Position numbers and translations under genes: made by a program
In this document: piece by piece, positions 1 through 6,433 of the stretch
Numbering within the stretch: the stretch's first letter is position 1
Layout: each line of letters opens with the position of its first letter
The notes under the pieces: generated by a model
What the model saw: the letters and a program-made list of their open reading frames with translations, nothing else
The model's database searches: none
What the model was told of the DNA's origin: nothing
NCBI GenBank assembly: GCA_003541445.1
Contig: DPMO01000180.1
Coordinates: 1-6,433, forward strand
Direction of reading: 5' to 3'
From: Clostridiales bacterium
GTDB lineage: Bacteria > Bacillota > Sulfobacillia > UBA995 > UBA9673
Length of the DNA stretch: 6,433 bases

Positions 1-1027
1 GCCGGCCCCAGTAGGCGTCCAGACGCTCGATGGACTGCCTGACCAGGCCCCCGCCCGGGCTCCGGTTCGGGTGGACGGGATGCTCGAAGGCGTTGACCAA
101 GGACCACGGCGCGCCCGACCTCCGGACCACGGCGAAGATGAGACTGGGCGGGTTGTGGGCGGCCATGCTGTTCTGCTTCCCGGACGGAATGGCCTCGGCA
201 CTGGAAACCAGGTAGGCCTCGAGTGTCCGCAGGGCCAGGCTTGTGTCTCCGCCGAGGTTGCTCACGAGTTGGTCGAAGTCGACGACCGAGTACCGGTAGT
301 AGCAGGCACTGTTGAACTCCGTGGTACCTATCATCCCGGCCCCGGTGTCCTCGGACGGCTGGAGGTCGTCCACGGCCGTGAAGTAGTCCATCTCCATGGT
401 GACGGCATGGGTCGAGATGGCGTGCGCGACCTGGCAGGAGGCCTCGATGTTCTTGTCGGGCATGTCGGCTATCATCCGGCCGAACAGGGCCAGGTCGGCC
501 GCCTTAGTGCCGTCGAAGAGGACCTTGGCCGCTTCGGCCACCGCCGGAGGAACGGAAAGCGTCTTGCTCTTTCCCTTCTTCCTCCCCTTCCCCTGTTCCT
601 CGGACCCGGCGGCCGTCTCGGCGAGCGAAAGCAGTTCGTCCCAGTTGGCGTCGACGGCGCGGGCGAAATCGGCGATGGCCCCCTCGCCGAGGAAGAGGAG
701 GTACTCGGTCGTCCCGTCATCCTTCAGCGAGAGCTTGGTCCCGGCCTCGAGTGCCGTGCGGGCGACCAAGACGGCCGACTCGCGGTCCCGGCCCTGTTCG
801 ACCAGGTGGCGGGTAACGAACTCGACGAGCAGCCTGGTGCGCTTCGCCCGGTTCCCCTCCAGCATCCCGTTCTCGTTCCAGTGCATGCGGATGGCCCGCT
901 TGAGGCACTGGCTGGAGATGCGTGCGCGTCGGAAACCCCCGAACTCGCAGTCCTTCGGGGCGTTGACGTCGTCGCGGTTGAGACACGCCGGAGCGAAGTT
1001 CTGTATGATGTGGAGCTCCACTTTCAT
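1..1027 (-). CDS. cas7e: Cascade backbone subunit Cas7e (CasC/Cse4), 3' end outside window
   Basis: An uninterrupted frame of 342 codons runs from ATG at 1025-1027 off the left edge. From the usual family length (roughly 350-390 residues) only the last few dozen residues should be missing. It is a RAMP-type RNA-binding protein; six copies coat the crRNA spacer in characterised I-E Cascades. The signature is strong: LNRDDVNAPKDCEFGGFRRARISSQCLKRAIR in outline at residues 16-47, then FGRMIADMPDKNIEASCQVAHAISTH (182-207 in outline), VDDLQPSEDTGAGMIG (219-234) and NSACYYRY (239-246). A low-complexity Gly/Lys-rich stretch at about 141-156 interrupts these conserved blocks and is probably a flexible loop. 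The start is fixed by a near-perfect AAGGAGG site 8 nt upstream and by agreement with the family N-terminus. It follows cse2 after a 78-nt gap. Confidence 0.96.
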   Translation of the reverse strand, partial: MKVELHIIQNFAPACLNRDDVNAPKDCEFGGFRRARISSQCLKRAIRMHWNENGMLEGNRAKRTRLLVEFVTRHLVEQGRDRESAVLVARTALEAGTKLSLKDDGTTEYLLFLGEGAIADFARAVDANWDELLSLAETAAGSEEQGKGRKKGKSKTLSVPPAVAEAAKVLFDGTKAADLALFGRMIADMPDKNIEASCQVAHAISTHAVTMEMDYFTAVDDLQPSEDTGAGMIGTTEFNSACYYRYSVVDFDQLVSNLGGDTSLALRTLEAYLVSSAEAIPSGKQNSMAAHNPPSLIFAVVRRSGAPWSLVNAFEHPVHPNRSPGGGLVRQSIERLDAYWGR

Positions 1028-1035
1028 CGCTCTCT

Positions 1036-1042
1036 CCTCCTT
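1036..1042 (-). promoter_or_regulatory. Ribosome-binding site of cas7e
   Basis: AAGGAGG on the minus strand, 8 nt before the ATG at 1027. It is a near-consensus site and selects this ATG over an in-frame ATG 18 codons upstream (1081). A strong site fits the need for several Cas7 copies per Cascade; that link is inference. Confidence 0.85.
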
Positions 1043-1088
1043 ACAGTCCTCCAGCTCATTAACTCGTTCGACCTCATGCATTGCCTTC

Positions 1089-1105
1089 GGCCGTAACTGG
1101 CGGCC
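1089..1105 (-). other. Small inverted repeat in the cse2-cas7e gap
   Basis: GGCCG and CGGCC arms of 5 bp flank a 7-nt loop, immediately after the cse2 TAG stop. No T-run follows, so it is not an intrinsic terminator. It could be an intercistronic RNA hairpin affecting processing or stability of the cas7e half of the transcript. The stem is short and could be chance in GC-rich DNA. Confidence 0.4.
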
Positions 1106-1675
1106 CTATCTGCCGGCCCGACCGACCCTTCGGGCGCCCTCAGGAGCCCGGGCTTCGTCGTGCGCCTCACCCTCTGCTTCCTGAACCGGCCGGGACAGGC
1201 TCCAGTAATCCCGGGCCCACTGACGCTGGACATAGCGGGAGTGGTGGTTCCAGCCCATCAGGTCACCGAATAGACGGTGCCAGTCGATCGGCACATCGTG
1301 GGCCTTGGCCAGTGACACGGCCTGGCGGAGGTGCCGGGGAAGGTCGTCTCCATGGCAGTTGAGGAGGCCTACGAACCTGCGCTCGGTGCTCTCCGCCCCT
1401 GTGCTGGCCGCCACCCTGGCCAAGGCGGTTCCCATGCTCCCCGAGCCGCCGGGCTGGGGATGGAGGGCGAACAACGAGGCCACCAGGTAGTGCACGGCGT
1501 CCGCCCAGGGCCTCTCCTGTTCGGCGAGCCAAGGAACAACGTACCTGTGCATCTCCAGCGCACTCCCGGGCGGCTTCCCGAGACCACGCCTGAGAGCGGC
1601 GAGCGCGGCTCGGTCATCGGCATCGCGCAGGCGCTCGAGATGCGCCACGAACGGTTGCCTGTCATCCTTCGTCAT
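1106..1675 (-). CDS. cse2: Cascade small subunit Cse2 (CasB)
   Basis: About 189 residues and largely helical, matching the Cse2/CasB family. In Cascade two copies form the belly that stabilises the displaced DNA strand and the R-loop. Family-like stretches include DRAALAALRRGLGK near the N-terminus, ERRFVGLL in the middle, LPRHLRQAVSLAK, VPIDWHRLFGDLMGW, and VQRQWARDYW near the end. The C-terminal tail after this (about 20 residues, Glu/Ala/Arg-rich) looks disordered and lineage-specific. Two in-frame ATGs compete. The one at 1681 directly abuts the GAGGAGG ribosome-binding site with no spacer, while the one at 1675 has an ideal 6-nt spacer, so 1675 is preferred; the choice changes only two residues. 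The gene begins 14 nt inside the end of cas8e, which suggests translational coupling. Confidence 0.95.
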   Translation of the reverse strand: MTKDDRQPFVAHLERLRDADDRAALAALRRGLGKPPGSALEMHRYVVPWLAEQERPWADAVHYLVASLFALHPQPGGSGSMGTALARVAASTGAESTERRFVGLLNCHGDDLPRHLRQAVSLAKAHDVPIDWHRLFGDLMGWNHHSRYVQRQWARDYWSLSRPVQEAEGEAHDEARAPEGARRVGRAGR

Positions 1676-3248
1676 GGCCATCCTCCTCGACGGACCTAGT
1701 GATGCGTCGGAGCCTTCCCTCCAGACGGGACCTGGCCTCGGTCACCAGCTTCAGGGTCTCCCCGGCCAGACCCAGACTCTGGACGGCATAGTCGAAGGCC
1801 CTACGGGCGGCATTGTTCACCTCAGCCACCCACTCCGAGAACTTCCCTTCGCTATCCGACGGCAGGTCGGCCAGGAGGATGTTGAAGGGCTGCTCGAGTC
1901 TGGACCAGTACTCAGACAAGGCAGACTCGACCACGCTCTCAGGAAGTTCTTCGGGGGCCTCCTCCGGCCCTGAGGCGCGCGGGTCTCCTCTATCGCCGGG
2001 CCTGAGGCACCATCTGAGGGCGCCGCCCACCCTTTCCGCGTGGGTCAGCGCGTCCCGCAACCTGGCCACCAGTCCGGCATCGACCAGGTAGGTCGCTGCC
2101 ACCGGGAAGGTCTCGTGACGCCAGAAGTCCACCTTGGCCTGTCTGCTCCCCAGACCGAAGACGCTGACCCGGTACCTGGCCGACCTGTCGAGCACCCCGC
2201 GGGCGGTGAGGTCGGCCAGCCACTTGGCCGCCAGCGGCGGCTTTTCATGAGGCGTTCCGGCGGAGAGAAGGGCCGTGCTGTCCCGCCAGAGAGCCCGGGT
2301 GCTGGAGTGTCTGACCGGGTCCCAGGGAAGGTCCCCTGACTTGGGCTTCTTGGTCGGGTTCGCCCGGTAGGCGAAGAAGGGCTCCGTGAAGCCGTCGTCC
2401 TCGAGGTCGGTGCCCCCGGCGATGATGCAGTACCTCACCACCAAATCACCGTCCAGGCGTTCAGGGAAGAGGCGGAGTCCTATCGACTGCCAGGTGAGAT
2501 AGTCGAGGTACCCCCGAGGAGCGCGGGCCGTCCGACCCGACGGCGGGTCTTGCTCCCAGGCCGGGGAGTCATCCTCGAACTGGGCCTCGAAGGGTTCCCC
2601 GGCCTCGACATCGTAGGCCACCGTGTTCAGCATGAGGGTCTCGAAGAGGTTCTTCCCCTCGAAGAGGACGGCGGCGCCTTTGGCCAGGGGAGCGGCGGGA
2701 ACCGCAGGGCGCTCGCCTTTCCGGCGGCTGACCAGTCCCCCCAGGAAGTATGCCTGGTAGGCGACGGCCAGCCGGGCGGCCGCTGCCGCCGGCACGGGTC
2801 GAGGTGCCTTAGTGAGACTGTGGTCGAAGAGTGTCGCCCGACTGCCGGCCGAGAGCGCTTGTTTGGTCAGTATCGAAAGCTCGTACCCCTCGTCACCCGC
2901 CTCCTCCTTGGGCTTGAGGTTCGGGTTCTGGTAGAAGGGATGGTCCGGGTGGAACAGGTAGAACCTGTCGAAGAACTCCTCGAAGTACCGACCAAGGACG
3001 CGGGCATCCCAGGAGCCTCTCTTCCAGAGAGCCGTCCACTCCTCGCGGTTCCGGGGCCCGAAGTTGCGGTGCAGGACGGCCAGCAGGAGCCGGTGGAGCG
3101 ATGCGCTCACGGGCGGGAAGGGGTCGAAGATCGCCCGGACTTCGTGAGCCCTCTCCAGGGTCTCCTGAAGGCCGAGTTCACAGGTCTCCCCACTGGGCAT
3201 GAGGCAGGGTATCCATGGCTCGGTCACGAGGTTGAAGGCGGGGTCCAC
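1662..3248 (-). CDS. cas8e: Cascade large subunit Cas8e (Cse1/CasA)
   Basis: A 528-residue protein with the Cse1 N-terminal signature FNLVTEPWIP (residues 5-14). Other family-like stretches are SLHRLLLAVLHR (50-61), RATLFDHS (137-144), YLTWQSIGLRL (250-260) and a C-terminal helical region (about 430-528) with the character of the four-helix bundle. In known Cascades this subunit reads the PAM, starts DNA unwinding and docks Cas3. SRQAKVDFW (368-376) lies where the family carries its glutamine wedge, so Q370-A371 is the inferred PAM-proximal wedge; this is by analogy with E. coli Q354-A355. The start is GTG at 3246-3248, giving an N-terminus that fits the family and sits at the right distance from a strong Shine-Dalgarno. 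It lies 6 nt after the cas3 stop and overlaps cse2 at its 3' end. A charged linker (about 418-437, Asp/Glu/Pro-rich) precedes the C-terminal bundle. Confidence 0.95.
   Translation of the reverse strand: MDPAFNLVTEPWIPCLMPSGETCELGLQETLERAHEVRAIFDPFPPVSASLHRLLLAVLHRNFGPRNREEWTALWKRGSWDARVLGRYFEEFFDRFYLFHPDHPFYQNPNLKPKEEAGDEGYELSILTKQALSAGSRATLFDHSLTKAPRPVPAAAAARLAVAYQAYFLGGLVSRRKGERPAVPAAPLAKGAAVLFEGKNLFETLMLNTVAYDVEAGEPFEAQFEDDSPAWEQDPPSGRTARAPRGYLDYLTWQSIGLRLFPERLDGDLVVRYCIIAGGTDLEDDGFTEPFFAYRANPTKKPKSGDLPWDPVRHSSTRALWRDSTALLSAGTPHEKPPLAAKWLADLTARGVLDRSARYRVSVFGLGSRQAKVDFWRHETFPVAATYLVDAGLVARLRDALTHAERVGGALRWCLRPGDRGDPRASGPEEAPEELPESVVESALSEYWSRLEQPFNILLADLPSDSEGKFSEWVAEVNNAARRAFDYAVQSLGLAGETLKLVTEARSRLEGRLRRITRSVEEDGHDEG
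1682..1688 (-). promoter_or_regulatory. Ribosome-binding site of cse2
   Basis: GAGGAGG on the minus strand, inside the 3' coding end of cas8e. It touches the ATG at 1681 directly but stands 6 nt from the ATG at 1675, which favours the second ATG as the cse2 start. Confidence 0.75.
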
Positions 3249-3254
3249 TACGCT

Positions 3255-3264
3255 TCACCTCCTT
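3255..3264 (-). promoter_or_regulatory. Ribosome-binding site of cas8e overlapping the cas3 stop
   Basis: On the minus strand AAGGAGGTGA is nearly a full complement to the 16S anti-Shine-Dalgarno tail. Its last three bases are the TGA stop of cas3, and the GTG start of cas8e follows after 6 nt. The same bases encode the last residues of cas3. This decides the GTG start and implies that ribosomes finishing cas3 can re-initiate on cas8e. Confidence 0.85.
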
Positions 3265-6023
3265 GTCCTCTCGAACAGTAAGCCGAGTTCGGGGTCGAGG
3301 GTGAGCAGCCAACCGCCCACCTCCGCCTTCCCCGACCGGAAGACGAGCGGGCGGTGGTGTCTCAGGAAGGCGCATCTCTTCCACCCGTCGGGCGGGTCCT
3401 GGGAGAGGAGACCCGCCACCAGGCCGGGGTGGGAGACGCGCAGACTGGCCTGAAGGAGCCTCAAGATCAGTCCATCGCCAGGCGGGCGGTCCAAGTCCAC
3501 CTCCACGTCACCGTTCGGCGTGAGGCACAGCCGCCCTTCGCGTTCGTGCAGGCAAACCACCTCGACGGACATCCCCTGCCTGGTGAAGGCTCTGAAGGCC
3601 TCGTGGACGGTCGGGTCGTCCTCCTCCAGCTCCGCGTCCATGCTGTCAAGGACCCGGTCCGCATGAGGATGCTTGACCACCCGCTGGAGACTCTGGCGCT
3701 GGTCCTCGCGAATCTGCGCCTCCATCTCGCGCCTGGTTTCGATGAGGTGCCGCCGGAGGGTCTCGTCGACGACTCCGCCCTCGACGGCCGTCTCGTCCGC
3801 GGCCTGGTCCTCATATACCTCACGGACGAGCCTGGCGATGTCGTCGGGGAAGGTGATGGAGTCCAGATGCTGCAACGCCATCCACGACCGCAGTAGGATG
3901 TACTCATCGTAGACGCGGGCGCTCGGACCGAAATCAGGAAGACCGTCGCGGTCCCCCGGTTCGACCAGCCATAGGCGGGGCCTCCCCATCCCGGGCGGGC
4001 GTTCGGCTCGTTCGTGGCGGTGGAGCCGGCCCGCTCGCTGGAGGACAAGGTCCACCGGGGCAACGTCTGTGACCATGAGGTCGAAGTCGACGTCGAGGCT
4101 CTGCTCGACGACCTGGGTGGCGACGAGGATGGCCCTTTCAGGCCGCCGGGTCCGGTCCTTGCCGAAAGCGGTGAGGACCCTCTCCTCTCTCGCCATTCGC
4201 TCCCCGTGGGGAAAGCGGGCGTGCAGGAGATGGACTTCGACCGCGGCGGTGTCGCCCGCTCCAGCAACGGGCTTCTCACCCGGAGGCCTCCCCCAACCCT
4301 TCCGAAGGAGGTCGGTCAGCGCGCGGTAGGCCTCCTGGGCCCTGCCCACGGTGTTGCATATCCACACGGCGCAGCCGCCGGAGATGACAGCCTCCAGAAG
4401 CGTGCGGGCGACCTCGTTCGTGTCGTTCGGGAGGCGCCTGACCTCCACCCGCATCGAGCGCCCTCCCTCGAAGCACCTGGACCCCGACCTGCCCGGGGAG
4501 ACCCAGGTGACCTGCGGGTACGCTCCTTCCTGGCTCTCGGCAGCGCCCACGGCTTCCTTCCCGAGATAGCTCTCCAACAGGCGGCGCCGGCGTCCAGGAG
4601 GCAGAGTGGCTGAGAGGAGGATGACCGGGGAGCCCATCGCCGCCAGCCAAGCCAGGAGTCTTTCCACCAGGGTGGAGGTATAGGTGTCGTAGGCGTGGAC
4701 CTCGTCCACCAGGACGACCTTCCCGGACAGGGCGAAAAGCCGCACGAACCCGTGCCTGACTCGGAGGACGCTGAGGAGGGCCTGGTCCACCGTCCCCACG
4801 CCGAAGGGGGCGAGCAGGGCCCTCTTCTTGGGAGCGAACCACTGCTCGGCGACCACCGACGCCCCTTCGGAACCATCCTCGCCCACCCCCGTGAGCCTGA
4901 CGCGCCGGAGCGGTTCGACGAGGGCCGCATGCCCGTGGACAAGCTGGAGGTTGACGCGTTCACCCGGGAAGGCCTCGGCCAGGAAGTCCCCCACGCGCCC
5001 GAACATCTGGTTGCTGGTCGCCTCGGTGGGAAGGGCGAGGTAGCATCCTCTCAGACCCTCACGCGATGACAGGTGGTGCTGCAGCCAGAGCGCAGCCTCG
5101 GTCTTGCCTTGTCCCATCGGGGCCTCGATTATGACGAGGCAGGGACCCTCGAGTTCAGGGGCGATGGACAGCACGGCCTCCTGGACCGGGGTAGGAGCGC
5201 TGAACTTGAAGACGCGGCAGAAGTCGAGAGGCTGGCCGGGGTCGAGGCCCCGCCAGCCCATCTCGGCCAAGGCCCGGCCTGCGCACTCGAAGGAGCGCTG
5301 TCTGTAGTCTTCCGGGTCGAACGAAGGACCCGCGAAGGCGAAGTAGTCCTCGGCGGAACCTATCCAGTCGGCGACAGACGTCAGTCCAGCCAAGAACACG
5401 AGGAGGAAGCTGAGGTCCTGGCCGGTCGGGCAAGGCGGAGCCGGCTGGTGCGCGAGCCCGAAGGCCTGAAGGAGGCGCCGGAACAGCTCCCCACGGGCAC
5501 AGACCCAGGCTTCATCCCCCAATTGAGGACGGCCAAGGTCGCACCACTGGTCGGGACGGGGGAAAGCCCCGTGGTGGCCGCCCACAGCCCTCCCCAGGAG
5601 TAGGGCGAAGGAGCGTTCAAACCCATGGGCCTCGAGATGTTTCGAGACGATGCGCGCGGTCAGCGTGCCGTGGTCCACGGCCACCGTGACCGGGAGAAAC
5701 CTGAGGCCCGCCTTCCGGAGACGCTGCCTGGCCTCTTCCCAGCGCGCCTGGAAGACAGGGCCAGCCTTTCCCAGGTCGTGCAGGCTCGCGAGAAGGGCCG
5801 TCCAACGCCCTGCCGTTGGCTCGTCTAACCCGAGGCAACGGGCCACGCGGGACCGCACCGAGGACTCGACGGCCTCCTCCCACAGCTTGAGGGCGACAGC
5901 CCCGACGTCGAGAAGATGACAGTAGAGCGGATGCCAGTCCCGGCCAGCCGAGGGGCAAGCCCCACGTTTGCGCGGCTCCCCTCGCGCCTTCTTGGCCCAA
6001 AACAGCCGCCAAGCCTCATGCAT
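3255..6023 (-). CDS. cas3: CRISPR-associated nuclease/helicase Cas3, type I-E
   Basis: A 922-residue protein of the usual size for a type I-E Cas3. It is the effector nuclease recruited by DNA-bound Cascade, which nicks and processively degrades target DNA. The N-terminal HD nuclease domain (about residues 25-225) shows H36, the HD pair H82-D83 in LHDLGK, H118, the H150-H151 pair and D219 in VADW, which looks like a complete metal-binding set. The SF2 helicase part follows: Q281 near PTPVQE, Walker A APMGQGKTE (301-309), DEVH (440-443), SAT (471-473), motif V around ATQVVEQSLDVDFD (635-648) and motif VI QRAGR (662-666). A C-terminal accessory domain (about 770-922) ends with the conserved-looking CAFLRHHRPLVF stretch. 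The ATG start is preceded two codons upstream by an in-frame TGA, so no longer start is possible, and a later one would approach the HD domain. First gene of the operon; its stop overlaps the cas8e ribosome-binding site. Nothing looks degraded. Confidence 0.97.
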   Translation of the reverse strand: MHEAWRLFWAKKARGEPRKRGACPSAGRDWHPLYCHLLDVGAVALKLWEEAVESSVRSRVARCLGLDEPTAGRWTALLASLHDLGKAGPVFQARWEEARQRLRKAGLRFLPVTVAVDHGTLTARIVSKHLEAHGFERSFALLLGRAVGGHHGAFPRPDQWCDLGRPQLGDEAWVCARGELFRRLLQAFGLAHQPAPPCPTGQDLSFLLVFLAGLTSVADWIGSAEDYFAFAGPSFDPEDYRQRSFECAGRALAEMGWRGLDPGQPLDFCRVFKFSAPTPVQEAVLSIAPELEGPCLVIIEAPMGQGKTEAALWLQHHLSSREGLRGCYLALPTEATSNQMFGRVGDFLAEAFPGERVNLQLVHGHAALVEPLRRVRLTGVGEDGSEGASVVAEQWFAPKKRALLAPFGVGTVDQALLSVLRVRHGFVRLFALSGKVVLVDEVHAYDTYTSTLVERLLAWLAAMGSPVILLSATLPPGRRRRLLESYLGKEAVGAAESQEGAYPQVTWVSPGRSGSRCFEGGRSMRVEVRRLPNDTNEVARTLLEAVISGGCAVWICNTVGRAQEAYRALTDLLRKGWGRPPGEKPVAGAGDTAAVEVHLLHARFPHGERMAREERVLTAFGKDRTRRPERAILVATQVVEQSLDVDFDLMVTDVAPVDLVLQRAGRLHRHERAERPPGMGRPRLWLVEPGDRDGLPDFGPSARVYDEYILLRSWMALQHLDSITFPDDIARLVREVYEDQAADETAVEGGVVDETLRRHLIETRREMEAQIREDQRQSLQRVVKHPHADRVLDSMDAELEEDDPTVHEAFRAFTRQGMSVEVVCLHEREGRLCLTPNGDVEVDLDRPPGDGLILRLLQASLRVSHPGLVAGLLSQDPPDGWKRCAFLRHHRPLVFRSGKAEVGGWLLTLDPELGLLFERTRR

Positions 6024-6032
6024 CGTTCACAG

Positions 6033-6039
6033 CCCTCCC
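6033..6039 (-). promoter_or_regulatory. Probable ribosome-binding site of cas3
   Basis: GGGAGGG on the minus strand with a 9-nt spacer to the cas3 ATG at 6023. It is a weaker match to consensus than the sites of cas8e and cas7e, which may keep Cas3 synthesis lower than that of the Cascade subunits. A further AGGAG at 6041-6045 is probably too far away. Confidence 0.5.
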
Positions 6040-6127
6040 GCTCCTGTCCGCTCGTGTTCCCAGGTACGGCGGCGTCGTGGAGGCCTGACTGCCCTCTGCC
6101 TCCCAGTACTCCCATCATCTCACGCTC

Positions 6128-6148
6128 CACCGTCAATAGCTGACGGTG
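6128..6148. repeat. Perfect 8-bp inverted repeat upstream of cas3
   Basis: CACCGTCA and TGACGGTG arms are separated by 5 nt (ATAGC on the plus strand), about 105 nt before the cas3 start. The form suits a dimeric regulator operator or an RNA hairpin in the cas3 leader. No T-run follows on either strand, which argues against a terminator. The TTGACG inside it on the minus strand resembles a -35 box, but there is no matching -10 at 16-18 nt. Confidence 0.5.
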
Positions 6149-6313
6149 TTAGGAGAGAGGGTCGGGGAAGCTCCCTGAGCGTCTTCAGAACCTCCAATCC
6201 GGCCGGCCGAGAACTCTAGATACATGTAGCTGTGTCGGGGTGCTACCGGCGGTCGCGGCCTGCCTCAGCGCAGGTCACCCGGTGGAAGGTCAGGCAGTGT
6301 CGCGGTTGCCACT

Positions 6314-6342
6314 ATTCTACAGGACGCTCCACCTTCCTACAA
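6314..6342 (-). promoter_or_regulatory. Candidate sigma-70-type promoter for the cas operon
   Basis: On the minus strand TTGTAG (6337-6342) and TAGAAT (6314-6319) are separated by 17 nt. The -10 box matches TATAAT at 5 of 6 positions; the -35 box is weak, matching TTGACA at 3 of 6. A start here would give a leader of about 285 nt before cas3. It is the best candidate I found in the upstream region by eye, but it remains a guess without mapping. Confidence 0.3.
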
Positions 6343-6371
6343 AGATGGGCACCACACGCAGAGCTTCCAGG

Positions 6372-6389
6372 ACGCCGGGAACCCGGCGT
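6372..6389. repeat. Perfect GC-rich inverted repeat near the right edge
   Basis: ACGCCGGG and CCCGGCGT arms are separated by only AA. It is a strong potential hairpin in RNA from either strand, or a near-palindromic DNA site. No poly-T tract follows on either side, so a rho-independent terminator is not supported. It occurs once here and the flanks do not resemble a repeat-spacer array. Confidence 0.5.
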
Positions 6390-6433
6390 TCATCAGGGCT
6401 GGATGGCGGTGACACAGGCGCTCCTAACCCCAC

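Larger units (their letters stand above)
6024..6433. other. Non-coding region upstream of cas3
   Basis: No convincing gene is visible. Besides the two inverted repeats and the candidate promoter, it holds a 10-bp direct repeat ACGCTCCACC at 6122-6131 and 6324-6333, a pair of AGGTCA hexamers at 6272-6277 and 6287-6292, and the palindrome TACATGTA at 6221-6228. Short open frames reach the right edge on both strands but are too short and unsupported to call. No CRISPR repeats and no tRNA are apparent. It is most likely the operon's control region. Confidence 0.6.

Noticed and set aside
1025..1081. Longer cas7e from an in-frame ATG at 1079-1081, adding 18 residues
   Set aside because: It has no good ribosome-binding site, and the added residues precede the normal family N-terminus. 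The ATG at 1027 has a near-consensus site 8 nt upstream.
71..1096. Long plus-strand open frame (341 codons) opposite cas7e, and similar ones at 2550-3281 and 4014-4613
   Set aside because: They lie antisense to unmistakable cas genes and show no recognisable protein motifs. They are the usual stop-poor shadow frames of high-GC coding DNA.
5825..6136. Minus-strand frame of 103 codons starting upstream of cas3
   Set aside because: Most of it overlaps the start of cas3 in another frame, and its sequence is low-complexity Gly/Arg/Ser without family features.
6128..6148. Inverted repeat as a rho-independent terminator
   Set aside because: No run of T residues follows the dyad on either strand.
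6372..6389. The inverted repeat as a single CRISPR repeat unit
   Set aside because: Type I-E repeats are also palindromic and GC-rich, but this one occurs once, has a 2-nt loop, and its flanks do not match the usual repeat ends. No periodic copies exist in the window.
6317..6433. Minus-strand frame open from the right edge to a TAG, possibly the tail of an upstream gene
   Set aside because: It is only 38 codons, has no recognisable motif, and one open frame of this length is expected by chance in GC-rich DNA. The right flank would be needed.
6403..6433. Start of a divergent plus-strand gene (ATG at 6403, reading MAVTQALLTP to the edge; another open ATG at 6345)
   Set aside because: Ten codons with only a weak AGGG upstream cannot support a gene call.

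Overview
The window holds the 5' two-thirds of a type I-E (E. coli/Cascade-type) CRISPR-Cas effector operon, all on the minus strand and read from right to left. The order is cas3 (6023-3255), cas8e/cse1 (3248-1662), cse2/casB (1675-1106) and cas7e/casC (1027 to beyond base 1). This is the canonical I-E order. The missing cas5e, cas6e, cas1, cas2 and CRISPR array would be expected beyond the left edge. No CRISPR repeat array is visible inside the window.

Together the genes encode an RNA-guided DNA interference machine. Cas8e (PAM-recognising large subunit), Cse2 (small subunit) and Cas7e (crRNA backbone) are parts of Cascade. Cas3 is the HD-nuclease/helicase that degrades the target strand after Cascade binds. 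The Cas3 nuclease and helicase motifs all look intact, and the first three ORFs are uninterrupted. Cas7e is open from its start to the window edge. The locus therefore looks functional rather than decayed.

The junctions are tight. The cas8e ribosome-binding site overlaps the cas3 stop codon, with 6 nt between stop and GTG start. cse2 starts inside the end of cas8e. cas7e follows a 78-nt gap with a small hairpin and its own near-perfect Shine-Dalgarno sequence. The 410 bp upstream of cas3 (6024-6433) hold no convincing gene, but contain two perfect inverted repeats, a 10-bp direct repeat and one plausible sigma-70-like promoter.

The DNA is clearly GC-rich. The strong AAGGAGG-type ribosome-binding sites, a GTG start and regular AGG arginine codons indicate a high-GC bacterium. 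An actinobacterium or high-GC Firmicute-like lineage would fit, but the taxon cannot be fixed from this sequence. I see no evidence of a previously undescribed system. The points worth a second look are regulatory and architectural details of an otherwise standard I-E locus.
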